Of a stretch of 64,000 nt of DNA, positions 16,224 through 26,226 are shown one piece after another. The stretch spans positions 47,242-111,241 of the forward strand of contig JAMLGI010000010.1 of the NCBI GenBank assembly GCA_023958085.1, given 5' to 3'. A program made the translations under genes and the position numbers. The DNA is from Solirubrobacterales bacterium (lineage in GTDB: Bacteria; Actinomycetota; Thermoleophilia; Solirubrobacterales; 70-9). The first letter of the stretch is position 1, and the number at the start of each line of letters is the position of its first letter. The notes beneath the pieces were generated by a model. The model did no database searches, had not been told where the DNA came from, and worked only from the letters and a program-made list of their open reading frames with translations.

Positions 16224-18551
16224 GTGCTGGAGGCCGGTTGGCGGCTGCCCGTCGTGGCCGGGCTGGCCTGCGGGCTTGGTCTCGCTCCCTTTCTTCAGGT
16301 GAACGGAGGGCCGCTCCGTCCCCTGCTGGCCGCGGTGCTTGTCGTGGTGTCGATCGCCGGCCGCGGCCGATCCCACCTGCCGGCCGCGATCACGATCATG
16401 CTGGTGGCCACCCTGGCCGGCCTGTCGGTTGGTTCCCTGCGGCTGGAGACGATCGACCGGGCGGCATTTGAACCACCGACCAGTGGCGAACGGACCGAGG
16501 TGAGACTCTCCGGCTTTGTCGAGGCAGAGCCGAGCCGGTCCCGGGGGATGATCCGGTTCCGGCTTTCAACCGGGAAGGGACGGCTGATGGTCGAATCCCC
16601 GGACCCCGGAGCGGAAAACCTGCCCGGACCCGGCGACGGCATACTCGCGGTCGGAACGGTCGGCCGGCCCCCGGACTGGTACCGGTCGATCGTGGACCGA
16701 CACGGCCTGAAAGCCATCCTGAAGGCACGCTACCTGGCTCCGACCTCGGACAGCCGGACCGGTCTGACCGGCCTGATCGACCGGATGCGAGCCCGGGCTG
16801 AGCGAGCCCTTCACCGGGGAATGCCAGCTCGGGAAACGGCTTTGGCCCGTGGCTTTGTGCTTGGCCAGGACGCCGCGATCGACGCGCGAACCACCGCCGA
16901 CTTCCGGGCGTCCGGCCTCAGTCATCTCCTGGCCGTAAGTGGCCAGAACGTGGTGCTGCTGGGGTTGCTCGCCTGGCCGGTGTTGGCCCTGGTCGGGGCC
17001 GGACCACAGGCCCGGAGATTCTGGACCGTCCTGCTGATCCTGATCTACGTCCCGCTGGCCGGCGGCGGCGCCTCGATCCAGCGGGCCGGGGTGATGGGCA
17101 TCGCGATCCTCGCTGCCGCAACCGCCGGCCGGGCGAGTTCGAGGCTCTGGGCGCTTGCCCTCGCCGTAGCGGTCACTCTCGGGCTTGATCCGAGGGCCTG
17201 TCTTGACCCCGGCTGGCAGCTCAGTTTCGCCGCGGTGATCGGGATAACCCTGTTCGCGAACCCTCTGCGGATCAGGATTGAGGGCTTGACCGGGACGTCG
17301 GGTTGGCGACGGATCCTGGCGGAAGGACTTGCGGTCACTCTTGCGGCCTCGGCGGCCACCGCGCCGCTGATTGCCTTTCACTTCGGGCGTCTCCCGGTGG
17401 GTACGGTGGCCGCCAACCTGGTGGTGCTTCCGGCGGTTGCGCCGGCAATGTGGCTGGGCATGATCTCGGCCGCCGTCGGCCAGATCTGGTCCGGGTTGGC
17501 GCTGCCGTTCAATCTGCTCAACTCGGTGGTGCTGGCGATGATCGCCCAGGTTGCGGCCTGGTTCGGACGGCCCGACTGGGCCGAGGCCGGGGTGGAGACC
17601 GGTCCCGTCGGACTGCTCGTGATGACCGCCGGGGTCCTGATCGGTGGCCTGTTGCTGCTTCGGCTATGGAAGCCCCCGGCCGATGATCCTGCCGGAACGC
17701 AGAGAGGACGAAAACGGCGTCGGGCGGCGATGGTCACGGCAGCAGCCGGGCTGATCCTCGTCTTGGTCTTCTCCTGGTCGGGATCGAACCGACGCAGCCT
17801 GTCGGACCCACCGGCAGGGGGTGTGCGGGTCGAGTTTCTCGACGTAGGCCAGGGTGATGCGATCCTGATCCGGCCCGCTGGCCGCCCGCCGGTACTGATC
17901 GACGGCGGACCACCCGGGGGTGACCTCAGGGGAGCGCTCGACTCGGCCGGAGCGAACCATCTCGGTGCGACCCTGCTCACCCATCCCGATCTCGATCACT
18001 ACGGTGGCCTTTTCGATCTCTTTCCCGGGGTCGAAACGGACCGCCTGCTTTTCGACTCGGCGCCCGCAGACCTGATCGCGGCCGCCCGTTCTGCCGGAAC
18101 CGTTCCGATCCGGGTCGGCGAAGGGGTTCGACTCAGCCTCGGCTCCGGGGTGGGGCTGACGCTGCTCTGGCCACCTCCCGCGCCTCCTTCCGGGTCGGAC
18201 CAGGACCCGAACGCCCGCTCGATCGGGGCCCTGTTCAGTTGGCAGGACTTCCGGATGTATCTTCCCGGGGACGGGGAAGCGGAGGCGGTTCCGGTTGATC
18301 CCGGGCCGATCGATCTGCTCAAGGTTGCCCATCACGGTTCCGCCGACAGCGGCCTGCCCGGGCTGCTGGGCCGGGATCGCCCCCGGATCGCGGTGATCCA
18401 GGTCGGAAAGGACAACGGCTACGGGCATCCAACGAGGGAAACCCTTGGGGAACTCAGTGATGCCGGTATCCGGATCTACCGGACCGACCGCGACGGAACG
18501 GTTTCCCTGGTTCTCGATCGGAGCGGCTACAGGATCGAAACCGGCCACTGA
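16224..18551 (+). CDS. comEC: ComEC/Rec2 DNA-uptake channel with metallo-beta-lactamase domain
   Basis: All three parts of the family are present in 775 residues: an N-terminal DUF4131-like segment (1-190), the multi-pass Competence domain (about 200-480, with GFVLGQDAAID, FRASGLSHLLAVSGQNV and PLAGGGASIQRAGVMG), and a C-terminal metallo-beta-lactamase domain (about 535-775). The last has VEFLDVGQGDAILI, LLTHPDLDHYGG and LKVAHHGSADSG carrying the metal ligands. ComEC translocates one DNA strand inward; the C-terminal domain is thought to degrade the other. The GTG start lies eight bases behind comEA, so the two form an operon, and no other competence gene lies in the window. Confidence 0.92.
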   Translation: MLEAGWRLPVVAGLACGLGLAPFLQVNGGPLRPLLAAVLVVVSIAGRGRSHLPAAITIMLVATLAGLSVGSLRLETIDRAAFEPPTSGERTEVRLSGFVEAEPSRSRGMIRFRLSTGKGRLMVESPDPGAENLPGPGDGILAVGTVGRPPDWYRSIVDRHGLKAILKARYLAPTSDSRTGLTGLIDRMRARAERALHRGMPARETALARGFVLGQDAAIDARTTADFRASGLSHLLAVSGQNVVLLGLLAWPVLALVGAGPQARRFWTVLLILIYVPLAGGGASIQRAGVMGIAILAAATAGRASSRLWALALAVAVTLGLDPRACLDPGWQLSFAAVIGITLFANPLRIRIEGLTGTSGWRRILAEGLAVTLAASAATAPLIAFHFGRLPVGTVAANLVVLPAVAPAMWLGMISAAVGQIWSGLALPFNLLNSVVLAMIAQVAAWFGRPDWAEAGVETGPVGLLVMTAGVLIGGLLLLRLWKPPADDPAGTQRGRKRRRAAMVTAAAGLILVLVFSWSGSNRRSLSDPPAGGVRVEFLDVGQGDAILIRPAGRPPVLIDGGPPGGDLRGALDSAGANHLGATLLTHPDLDHYGGLFDLFPGVETDRLLFDSAPADLIAAARSAGTVPIRVGEGVRLSLGSGVGLTLLWPPPAPPSGSDQDPNARSIGALFSWQDFRMYLPGDGEAEAVPVDPGPIDLLKVAHHGSADSGLPGLLGRDRPRIAVIQVGKDNGYGHPTRETLGELSDAGIRIYRTDRDGTVSLVLDRSGYRIETGH

Positions 18552-18569
18552 TTCGTTTTCACGCGGAGA

Positions 18570-18599
18570 TTGAACCGCGTCCCCGATCTGGGGTAGGTT
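18570..18599 (+). promoter_or_regulatory. Promoter of the Ig-repeat protein gene (TTGAAC-N18-TAGGTT)
   Basis: A -35-like TTGAAC (18570-18575), an 18-base spacer and a -10 TAGGTT (18594-18599) precede a leader of about 60 bases and a strong Shine-Dalgarno (GGAGGAGG, 18653-18660). Unlike most genes here, this one is predicted to have a 5' untranslated leader. Confidence 0.4.
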
Positions 18600-18665
18600 C
18601 TCGTTGCTGGGCAGCCAGGGCCCTCGAATCCGGTTTTCGATCAGATGTTCGTGGAGGAGGGTTTG

Positions 18666-20741
18666 ATGCGATCTTGGGCAGCGTTGGTGGTTCTGGCCGG
18701 GTGTTTCCTGTTTGTCGGCTCGCAGGGCGTGGCAGGGGCGGCAGACGCGCCGACGGCTTCGATCAGCAGCCCGGCCGGAGGCGGGTCGTACCGGGTCGGG
18801 TCGACGGTCCCTACTTCGTTTTCCTGCGAGGAGGGTGTCGGAGGTCCGGGGCTTTCCTCCTGTGTGGATTCAAACGGCGATTCGGCACCGACCGGGACGC
18901 TCGATACGAGCACTGCCGGTCCGCACACCTACACGGTGACCGCGACTTCGGACAGTTCCGAGACCGGAACCACTTCGATCAGTTACACGGTCAAGGCCGT
19001 ACCGACCCTCACGCCTCATAGCCCGACAGTCGGACCGGTGGGTACGGAGTTGCGTGTTGGGGCGTATTTCTCCGGAGCCGTGAATCCCACCGGCACGTTG
19101 ACTTTTAACCTGTACCACCCCGGCGACACAACCTGTTCCGGTTACCTGGCGCAGTCCAGCAACGTCTGGGGTTTGACCAACGACAGGAGCTACTACGCGG
19201 ATGCCTTTCCCCGGTACGAGATCGGCGAGTATCGCTGGGTTGTGCATTACAGCGGCGATGCCCTGAACGAGGCGGTCAGCACCGAATGCAACGCGCCAAA
19301 CAGCGTCTCGGAGATCACCAAGCCGGTGCCGGCATTGACCGCGAACGGTGCGACGAGCGGAACGATTGGATCGTCGGTGTCGGCAGGAGCGACCCTCGCC
19401 GGCGGTCTCGATCCGACCGGCTCGATCACCTTCGACCTGTTCGGCCCCGACGACGCAACCTGTTCGGGCGACCCGGCCTATACCTCCGGTCCGGTCGCGG
19501 TGAACGGTGACGGAGCCTATCCATCGCCCGGGTTCACCCCCGTCCCGGCCGGCACGTATCGCTGGATCGCAACCTACAGCGGCGACTCGAACCTCGGTTC
19601 CGTCAGCACGAGTTGTGGCGCGGCGGGAACCGTCTCCACGATAGGCAGGATGTTGCCGTCCCTGGCTGTGGGCAGCGCTGCGGGCGGCACGGTCGGGGAT
19701 GCAGCATCGATCGAGGCGACCCTGGCGGCTGGTTACAACCCGACCGGCTCGATCACCTTCAGGCTGTTCGGTCCCGATGACGCGACCTGTTCGGGAAGCC
19801 CGGCGTTTTCCTCTGATCCGGTCGCTGTGCACGGTGATGGGGTCCATTCATCGCCTGAGTTCACGCCCGATACCGCAGGCACATATCACTGGGTTGCCTC
19901 GTACAGCGGTGACGGGAACAACGATTCCGCGTCGACTGCCTGCGACGGGGGAGGCAGTTCATCCACGTTCACCAAGGTGAAACCGACGCTGGCCGCGGGG
20001 GGAGCCAGATCTGGCCCGCTTGGCGTCTCGATCACCGCCAACGCCGCGTTGACAGCCGGCTTCTCCCCTTCGGGCACCGCGACCTTCGATGTATTTGGTC
20101 CGGATGATGCGGCCTGTTCGGGTGCTCCGGTGTTCAGTTCCGAGCCGGTTCCGGTGGGCGGCAACGGCACCATTCCTTCGCCCGGGTTCACCCCGATCGC
20201 TGCCGGTTCATACCGATGGGTTGTGACCTATGGCGGCGACGCAAACAACGATGCGGTGTCAACGGCCTGTGGTGATCCCGGTTCGGTTTCGGAGGTGAGA
20301 GTCGAGCCGGCGGCCTGTCCGACGGTGAAGTCGACCTTCCGTCTGAAGCGGTTCAAACCGTCGCCTCCGTTCGGCAATGACAGGAAGACTCCCGGGGTCC
20401 TCGTTCGGGTGCAGGCCAATCGGGCGCTGGTCGCGAAGGTGAATATGAGGATTCTTTACGAGGCGGGCGGGACAACCAGAGTCCAGAAGCTGAAACCGAA
20501 GATCCTGTGGATCAACCGGAACCGTTATCTGCGTTTGCGGCTGAGCCCGGAAGCGCAAAGGCACCTGCGCGGTACGACCGGCCGGCTCTACCGAAACAGG
20601 GTGACCGTGACGGTCAGCGCCAAGTTGAAACCGAAGGGTTCCGCAAACATCTGCTACGGCAGATCGATCGTGAGGAAGATCGAAGTTCCGATCACGTCGG
20701 TCAGCAGCCGGGTCGCACTTCGCAGGTTCCCGGTCCCGTAG
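18666..20741 (+). CDS. Secreted protein with four tandem Ig-like repeats
   Basis: ATG 18666 is preferred over ATG 18645 because GGAGGAGG ends five bases upstream of it. A signal peptide (about 1-26) is followed by one Ig-like domain with a Cys pair, then four repeats of about 108 residues. Each has the pattern NPTGSITFxLFGPDDATCSG...GTYRWxAxYSGDxNNxxVSTxC. These are bacterial Ig-like (Big_3-type) beta-sandwiches with one internal Cys pair per unit, as in surface adhesins or stalk proteins. The last ~145 residues are basic and repeat-free (TFRLKRFKPSPPFGNDRKT onward), resembling a wall-associated C-terminal domain. No LPXTG or other sorting signal is seen. Ligand unknown. Confidence 0.7.
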   Translation: MRSWAALVVLAGCFLFVGSQGVAGAADAPTASISSPAGGGSYRVGSTVPTSFSCEEGVGGPGLSSCVDSNGDSAPTGTLDTSTAGPHTYTVTATSDSSETGTTSISYTVKAVPTLTPHSPTVGPVGTELRVGAYFSGAVNPTGTLTFNLYHPGDTTCSGYLAQSSNVWGLTNDRSYYADAFPRYEIGEYRWVVHYSGDALNEAVSTECNAPNSVSEITKPVPALTANGATSGTIGSSVSAGATLAGGLDPTGSITFDLFGPDDATCSGDPAYTSGPVAVNGDGAYPSPGFTPVPAGTYRWIATYSGDSNLGSVSTSCGAAGTVSTIGRMLPSLAVGSAAGGTVGDAASIEATLAAGYNPTGSITFRLFGPDDATCSGSPAFSSDPVAVHGDGVHSSPEFTPDTAGTYHWVASYSGDGNNDSASTACDGGGSSSTFTKVKPTLAAGGARSGPLGVSITANAALTAGFSPSGTATFDVFGPDDAACSGAPVFSSEPVPVGGNGTIPSPGFTPIAAGSYRWVVTYGGDANNDAVSTACGDPGSVSEVRVEPAACPTVKSTFRLKRFKPSPPFGNDRKTPGVLVRVQANRALVAKVNMRILYEAGGTTRVQKLKPKILWINRNRYLRLRLSPEAQRHLRGTTGRLYRNRVTVTVSAKLKPKGSANICYGRSIVRKIEVPITSVSSRVALRRFPVP
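18999..20300 (+). repeat. Four tandem ~325-bp coding repeats
   Basis: Four in-frame units, about 18999-19322, 19323-19649, 19650-19976 and 19977-20300, encode the Ig-like domains of the secreted protein. Units 2-4 are the most alike, sharing LFGPDDA(T/A)CSG and SSPxFTP. Unit 1 has diverged. Confidence 0.65.
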
Positions 20742-20844
20742 CTGAGGTCGACCGGTCACGATTCCAGGCACGACGGACTCACCGGAGTGCCGACCCGGGA
20801 TCGTCCCCGGATCGCTCCGCCGGGGAAAGCGGGAGAATGGTTTG

Positions 20845-21813
20845 GTGGCGGACGAGATGAAAGCGGCCTACCTGATCCACGGGACCGATCGGGCCAAGAT
20901 CGACCGGGCCCGGGCGCGGCTTCGGCAGCGAGCCGAGGCCGAGGCCGGCGCGGCTGCGCTGGAGTCCTTCGAGCCGGTCGAAGGCAGGGGCAGCCCGGAC
21001 GCCGAGGCGCTGGCCGAAGCGATCGGGGCGATGTCGCTGATCCCCGGTCGCCGCTACCTGCTGGCAGACGGCATCGAAAAGTGGGGCAAACGCCAGGCCG
21101 GTCTCGTGGCCGAGGCGCTGCTAGGCGCTCCGCCCGAAACCACGGTGGTGCTGATCGCCCGGGGCAAGGTGCCGGGCGAGATCGGTTCCGCAGTAAAAAA
21201 GGTTGGCGGGGAGTCGCTTGGATATCGCGCCCCCGAGGGCAACGAGTTGATCGGCCATCTGGTCACCGAGGCCCGAAACCGCGGGTTCTCACTCGATCCC
21301 GAGGCCGCTCGACTGTTGATCGCCCGCCTCGGTGAGCGCCTCACCCGGCTCGGCAACGAGCTCGACCGGCTTGCGCTCTGGACCGAACCGGGGGGAGAGG
21401 CGACGGCCGAGGATCTGGCGGAGATGATCCGGGACGAGACCGAGGTCGGACCGTACGAGCTCGGTGATGCCCTGGTTGGCGGCGATCGCTCCCGCGTCCT
21501 GGCGCTGGCCGAACGCCTGCTGGCTTCCGGGGAACGCCCCGGCTCATTGATCTACCGTCCGGCGGACGCAGTCCGCCGCGCCCACCGGGCGCTGACCCTG
21601 ATCGAGGAGGGGCGCCCGCCCGGCGAGGTCGAACGCCAGCTCGGAGTGCCCCCCTTCGTGGCCCGGCGGGTGATCGCCTCGGTGAGTGGCAGTTCGGTCG
21701 AGCAGTTGCGTTCGGCATCCATCGCCCTGTCGAGCCTTGAGATCTGGCTGCGAGGCGGGGCCGAGTACCCCGAAGACCTTGCCCTTGACCTGACCCTGGT
21801 CGCGGCTACCTGA
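20845..21813 (+). CDS. holA: DNA polymerase III delta subunit (HolA)
   Basis: The clamp-loader subunit that opens the beta sliding clamp. The protein (about 322 residues) follows the HolA pattern: AYLIHGTDRAKIDRARARL, a parallel-strand core with MSLIPGRRYLLADGIEKWGKR and TTVVLIARGKV, then GFSLDPEAARLLIARLGERLTRLGNELDRLALW, and a helical C-terminal collar with LIYRPADAVRRAHRALTLIEEG. The start is uncertain among TTG 20842, GTG 20845 and ATG 20857; GGGAGA at 20831-20836 favours one of the first two. It is convergent with rpsT. holA next to rpsT, often after comEC, is a common bacterial arrangement. Confidence 0.88.
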   Translation: MADEMKAAYLIHGTDRAKIDRARARLRQRAEAEAGAAALESFEPVEGRGSPDAEALAEAIGAMSLIPGRRYLLADGIEKWGKRQAGLVAEALLGAPPETTVVLIARGKVPGEIGSAVKKVGGESLGYRAPEGNELIGHLVTEARNRGFSLDPEAARLLIARLGERLTRLGNELDRLALWTEPGGEATAEDLAEMIRDETEVGPYELGDALVGGDRSRVLALAERLLASGERPGSLIYRPADAVRRAHRALTLIEEGRPPGEVERQLGVPPFVARRVIASVSGSSVEQLRSASIALSSLEIWLRGGAEYPEDLALDLTLVAAT

Positions 21814-21903
21814 CCCGGAAGTTTCCGACCGGACGGACCAATCGATGCACTGCGACAACCCGAACCCGCGGCGGGCCGGGAACCCCTGATGAAGGGTCGG
21901 CGT

Positions 21904-22164
21904 TCAGGAACCGGCTGCGATACGGGCCGCGCGGGACTTCTTTCGGGCGCCCGTGTTGCGGTGGATCGCCCCGCGCTGAACCGCCCGGTCGATCTTCGAG
22001 ACGAGCACACGGTGCTCGCTCTCGATCGCCTCGGTGTCGCCCTCTCCGGCAACCTTTTCGAGACGTTTGAAGTAGGTCTTGATCGCACTGCGACGCCGCA
22101 GGTTCTCTGCATGCTCGCGCTGGGTGCGAAGGATTCTCTTTTTCTGTGAGGCTATGTTGGCCAT
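21904..22164 (-). CDS. rpsT: 30S ribosomal protein S20 (bS20)
   Basis: An 86-residue, strongly basic protein starting MANIASQKKRILRTQREHAEN and ending AIHRNTGARKKSRAARIAAG, both hallmarks of S20, which binds 16S rRNA early in 30S assembly. The ATG at 22164 is fixed by family length; codons upstream in frame have no family character. Divergent from murJ; the intergenic region carries a TATAGT -10 on the minus strand. Confidence 0.95.
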   Translation of the reverse strand: MANIASQKKRILRTQREHAENLRRRSAIKTYFKRLEKVAGEGDTEAIESEHRVLVSKIDRAVQRGAIHRNTGARKKSRAARIAAGS

Positions 22165-22212
22165 GATCTTGGTGTGCTCGCCGTCGGGTCCTGCCCGCAC
22201 GAGCGGTCGCCG

Positions 22213-22218
22213 ACTATA
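22213..22218 (-). promoter_or_regulatory. -10 box (TATAGT) of rpsT
   Basis: Read on the minus strand, TATAGT is the same hexamer as the rrn -10 at 63369 and would give a leader of about 40 bases. The strand-symmetric TATA core could also serve murJ. Confidence 0.4.
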
Positions 22219-22230
22219 CCGATAGCGAGC

Positions 22231-24051
22231 TTGAAGACGCCCTCCGACCCCAACATCCGCCGGTCTCCGGACCGGGACAGCGACGCCACCGACCCGCTCG
22301 CCCGGTTCGAGCAGGCTGCTGCCGCGGCCGAGTCGGCCGTCCGGTCTGCATCCGAGCGGGCGGAACGGGTCGAGCGTTCGCTGGCCGTCGAACCGCTTGC
22401 CGGGGCCAGAGATGCCGAGCACGAGCTGACCGGGATCGAACTCTCCGAGGAGGGTGGTGCCACCGACCTCGCCGGTGAACCGGCCCGCGCCCCGGCCAAA
22501 CCCGGACGGCTGGCCCGCTCCACCGCCTTCTTCTCGATCGCCACTGCGGCATCCAGGGTCGCCGGACTGGTCCGGGAGATCGTTGCCGCCGGTTACTTCG
22601 GTGTGACCGGACCGATGTCCGCGTTCACGGTTGCCTTCCAGGTTCCCAACCTGATCCGTGCACTCTTTGCGGACGCGGCCCTGCAGCCGGCCTTCGTGCC
22701 GATCTTCACCGAACAGATCGAGCGGGGGAAGGTCCGCGAAGCGTTCCGTCTGGCCTCGACGATGCTGCTGCTGGTCACCATGGTGCTCGGGGCGATCACC
22801 GCGATCTTCATTCTCGGGGCGAGCTTCATCATGCCGCTGTTCGCACCGGGTTTCACCGCGGCCACCGAGGCCCTGATGGTGGTGCTCTCCCAGATCATCT
22901 TCCCGATCCTGATCCTGCTCGGTGTGACCGGGGTGGTGGTCGGGATCCTCAACAGTTACGACCGGTTCGGGGCGTTTGCGATCTCGCCGTTCTTCTGGAA
23001 CGTGACGATCATCGCCGTGGTGGTCGCCACGGTCCCGATGTTCGAAGAGGACAAGCAGATCTACGCCTACGCGATCGGGGTTCTGGCCGGCACCCTGGTT
23101 CAGCTGCTGATCCCGACCTGGGATCTCCGTAACACGCCTTTCCGGTTCACCTTCAAGGTGAACTTCCGTGATCCGAACGTTCGTCGGGTGCTGCTCTTGA
23201 TGGTTCCGGTCACGCTCAGTCTCGGTCTGATCAACTTCAACCTGCTGGTCAACAGCTTCTTCGGCTCGCTGGTCAGCGACGAGGCCCCGGCGGCGATCGA
23301 CAAGGCCTTCCGCATCTATCAGCTTCCGCAGGGGATCTTCTCGGTGGCGATCGCAACCGTGCTGTTTCCGACCCTGGCCCGGTTCGCCACCCGCAGGGAC
23401 TTCGACAGCCTGCGCCAGACGCTGGGCAAGGGGATGCGCCAGATACTTTTCGTGCTGCTGCCGGCGACTGCGGCGATCCTGGTGCTGGCGGAACCGATGA
23501 CCCGGATCGTGTTCGAGCGGGGCCAGTTCGGACCCGAACAGACCATCCTGGTTTCGAGCGCCCTGTTCTGGTTCGCGTTTTCGCTGCCGACCAACGGCAT
23601 GTTCCTGCTGCTCAGCCGCACCTTCTTCGGCCTGCAGCAGCCGTGGATCCCGACCTGGATCGCGGCCGCGAACCTGGCCATCACCGCCGGGGCCTCGGCG
23701 CTGCTCTACCGGCCGTTCGGGGTGCCCGGGATCGTTGGTGCGACCGCGATCGCCACCGGCGTCTCGGTGCTGATCCAGACCGTCCTGTTGCGCCCCCGGG
23801 TGGGGGGAATCGAACTGAGACGGCTGATCGATTCGGGGGCAAGGATCCTGATCGGCTCGGTAGTGCTCGCCCTGGTCTCCTGGGAGGTCTGGGACATCCT
23901 CGACGGGTTGCTGGGGCGTGGCCTGGTCGGCCAGATCGTCTCGCTCGGGGCCGGACTCGGCCTGGGCGGAATCGCCTACGTGGCCTGCTGCCGAGTGCTC
24001 CGGGTCGCCGAACTCGACCAGGTCCTGGCGCTGGTGCGCCGCGGACGATGA
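22231..24051 (+). CDS. murJ: Lipid II flippase MurJ (MviN family)
   Basis: Flips lipid II across the cytoplasmic membrane for peptidoglycan synthesis. The conserved part begins at about residue 90 (LARSTAFFSIATAASRVAGLVREIVAAGYFG) and runs through 13-14 membrane segments with FTVAFQVPNLIRALFADAALQPAFVPIF, PQGIFSVAIATVLFPTLAR and RIVFERGQFG, all MurJ signatures. An acidic, Ala/Glu-rich cytoplasmic extension of about 85 residues precedes it. The start is uncertain: TTG 22231 is chosen because upstream codons run into the rpsT promoter, but an in-frame TTG at 22174 is possible. The stop overlaps the next gene by four bases (ATGA). Confidence 0.9.
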   Translation: MKTPSDPNIRRSPDRDSDATDPLARFEQAAAAAESAVRSASERAERVERSLAVEPLAGARDAEHELTGIELSEEGGATDLAGEPARAPAKPGRLARSTAFFSIATAASRVAGLVREIVAAGYFGVTGPMSAFTVAFQVPNLIRALFADAALQPAFVPIFTEQIERGKVREAFRLASTMLLLVTMVLGAITAIFILGASFIMPLFAPGFTAATEALMVVLSQIIFPILILLGVTGVVVGILNSYDRFGAFAISPFFWNVTIIAVVVATVPMFEEDKQIYAYAIGVLAGTLVQLLIPTWDLRNTPFRFTFKVNFRDPNVRRVLLLMVPVTLSLGLINFNLLVNSFFGSLVSDEAPAAIDKAFRIYQLPQGIFSVAIATVLFPTLARFATRRDFDSLRQTLGKGMRQILFVLLPATAAILVLAEPMTRIVFERGQFGPEQTILVSSALFWFAFSLPTNGMFLLLSRTFFGLQQPWIPTWIAAANLAITAGASALLYRPFGVPGIVGATAIATGVSVLIQTVLLRPRVGGIELRRLIDSGARILIGSVVLALVSWEVWDILDGLLGRGLVGQIVSLGAGLGLGGIAYVACCRVLRVAELDQVLALVRRGR

Positions 24052-26213
24052 GTTTCGGGGCCTACCTCCTCGGCTGCGTGACCCTGACGGTCGCGATCTG
24101 GGCCTGTGTCTCGATCGGGATCGTCGGTCGCCGGCTGCTGGTGCCTGCCTGGGTCGGCCCGCCCGGCTGGCTGGTCTCAGGCCTGCTGGCGACTGCCGCG
24201 GCGATCTGGCCGGCTCTCCTGCTCGGCACCTTTGGCCTCTTGCGAGGCTGGGCGTGGCTCATCCTGGTCGTGATCATCGCCGCGATGCTCTGGCGGTTCC
24301 AGGCCGTGATTCAGGGTCGACTCGAAGGACGTCACGGACCATCCAGCGACGTCCCGCCCCAACGGGATGCACCGCTTCTGATGAACGGGATCGGCCTCTC
24401 GGTCGCCGCCGGGGCATTCGGGGTGTTCGTGGCGGGTGCGGCAGTGAAGCTCGGCACCGGGATGACCGTCTTCGACACGAACTGGTACCACGGACCGCTC
24501 TCGGTCGCGATGGCCAAGACCGGCGACACCCTAGCCCTTCATCACGTCGCCCCGGCCTTCCTCACCTGGTTTTACCCGCAGAACTCGGAGCTGATCCACA
24601 CCCTCGGGATGCAGATCTTCGGTAACGACCTGGTTTCCCTGGCCCTCAACCTCGGCTGGTTTGCGGGCTGCCTGCTGGCGACCTGGCTGATCGGCCGGCC
24701 CTATGGGGCCGCCCCGATCTCGCTTGGCGGGGCAGCACTGGTCCTCGGGTCGGTCACGATGGCCGACCAGGCCGGGGAGGCTCGCAACGACATCGTCGGG
24801 GCCTTCTTCGTCCTGGCCGGCCTCGCGGTTCTGGTCAATGCGGCTGCCGGCGGCCGAAGGATCACCCTCGGGCCCGGGTTGATCGTCGGTCTGGCCGCCG
24901 GGATGGCCGCCGGAACCAAGATCAACTTCGTTCCGGCCGCGGTGGTGCTCGCCGGCGCCGTCCTCTGGCTGGCCGGTACTGGCGACCGGCGCCGGGTGAT
25001 CGCCGGGACCCTCGTCGCGACCGTTCTCGGTGGCGGGTACTGGTATCTGAGGAACCTGATCCAGAGCGGCAATCCGCTCCCGTGGATCCGGGAGCTGGGT
25101 CCGTTCACCCTGCCCGGACCGAACCAGGAAATCGGCGGGCGCGAGGCCGGGTCGGTACTCGGCTATCTCGGGAACGTCGACGTGATCCGGGACTGGTTTT
25201 TCCCGGGGCTTCACGAGGCGTTGGGTCCGGGTTGGGTGATCATCTTCCTGCTCGCCCTGATCGGCCCCGTGATCTGTCTGTCGCGGCGACTCGACCCTGC
25301 CCGCCGGGTGGGCGCCGGCGTGGCACTGGCCCTGGTTTTCGCCTGGATCGCCGCCCCGACCTCGGCTTCGGGGAATCCCGGGGTGCCGGGAGGATTCGTG
25401 ACCGGGCTGCGCTACCTGGCCCCGGCCCTGATGGCCGGAATGGCGCTGCTCGGGAGCGGCCTCGGAGCCCGCAGTCCGGGGGTGAGGTGGCTCACCATGG
25501 GCCTGCTGGTTCTGCTGGCACCGTTCACCATCGCTCCCGCCGGCCCCCTCCCCAACTGGCACTACTGGGCATTGGCGGTAATGGCGGCCGGAATCTTCTG
25601 GGTCCTGACCGCGGGCGCTGTCGCCACCGGCCGGGCGTTGCGGAACCGGCCCCGCCCGCCGATCCGGGCCGGACGGCGGCTGCTGGTCGCGACCGTCGCT
25701 TCTGCCGTCGTGATCGTGGCGCTGGCCGGCCAGCCGGTCCAGCGCTACTACTTCCAGCATCGGTACACGACGGCCGACTACGTGACCCCCGGCCTCGCGG
25801 CCTCTTTTGCCTGGGCGCGGCGGATCGACGGAGCCCGGATCGGCACCACCGCCTCGCGCCAGTACCCGTACTTCGGGGTGATGCTCGGCAACGAGGTCGG
25901 GGCGATCGGCACCAGGCAACCGCACGGGGGCTTCGTCACCCCGAAGGACTGCCGGACCTTTCGCACCGCGGTCAACCGGGGGAACTACCGCTACCTGATC
26001 ACCGCCCTCGACCGGTTGAACTCGGCCCGGCAGTACCCGTTTGCCGCAGCCTGGGCCGGCCGGGACCCGGCGACCCGCATGATCCTCCGCGGTCCGGGTG
26101 CGGTCGTGTTCCGGTTGACCGGTCGGCTGAATCCCGACACCTGCCCCCGATCGCCATACTTGGCCCCGGCCCGTCCGGATGGCTCCCGCGACCGTGCCGA
26201 CCGGCCCGGCTAG
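24048..26213 (+). CDS. Multi-pass membrane protein, probable GT-C (family 39-like) glycosyltransferase
   Basis: A 721-residue protein with about a dozen hydrophobic segments. After four N-terminal helices comes [22 protein letters not shown], an extracytoplasmic loop with the acidic residue and aromatic run expected of polyprenyl-phosphate-sugar-dependent GT-C enzymes. [23 protein letters not shown] and [17 protein letters not shown] follow, as in PMT/RgtA-like proteins. The last ~160 residues lie outside the membrane. ATG 24048 overlaps the murJ stop, so the two are co-translated, pointing to an envelope-glycan role alongside lipid II export. Sugar and acceptor are unknown. The call rests on topology and the loop motif only. 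Confidence 0.55.
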   Translation: MSFGAYLLGCVTLTVAIWACVSIGIVGRRLLVPAWVGPPGWLVSGLLATAAAIWPALLLGTFGLLRGWAWLILVVIIAAMLWRFQAVIQGRLEGRHGPSSDVPPQRDAPLLMNGIGLSVAAGAFGVFVAGAAVKLGTGMTVFDTNWYHGPLSVAMAKTGDTLALHHVAPAFLTWFYPQNSELIHTLGMQIFGNDLVSLALNLGWFAGCLLATWLIGRPYGAAPISLGGAALVLGSVTMADQAGEARNDIVGAFFVLAGLAVLVNAAAGGRRITLGPGLIVGLAAGMAAGTKINFVPAAVVLAGAVLWLAGTGDRRRVIAGTLVATVLGGGYWYLRNLIQSGNPLPWIRELGPFTLPGPNQEIGGREAGSVLGYLGNVDVIRDWFFPGLHEALGPGWVIIFLLALIGPVICLSRRLDPARRVGAGVALALVFAWIAAPTSASGNPGVPGGFVTGLRYLAPALMAGMALLGSGLGARSPGVRWLTMGLLVLLAPFTIAPAGPLPNWHYWALAVMAAGIFWVLTAGAVATGRALRNRPRPPIRAGRRLLVATVASAVVIVALAGQPVQRYYFQHRYTTADYVTPGLAASFAWARRIDGARIGTTASRQYPYFGVMLGNEVGAIGTRQPHGGFVTPKDCRTFRTAVNRGNYRYLITALDRLNSARQYPFAAAWAGRDPATRMILRGPGAVVFRLTGRLNPDTCPRSPYLAPARPDGSRDRADRPG

Positions 26214-26226
26214 CCACATCCCCCTC

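Noticed and set aside
18999..20300. Recent tandem duplication of the Ig repeat units
   Set aside because: Units differ at many codons and unit 1 is strongly diverged, so the array is old; it is not a phase-variable tract.
23643..24047. Long N-terminal extension of the GT-C gene
   Set aside because: The extra codons overlap murJ out of frame and read as Arg/Gly-rich shadow; ATG 24048 in the ATGA overlap starts the hydrophobic domain.
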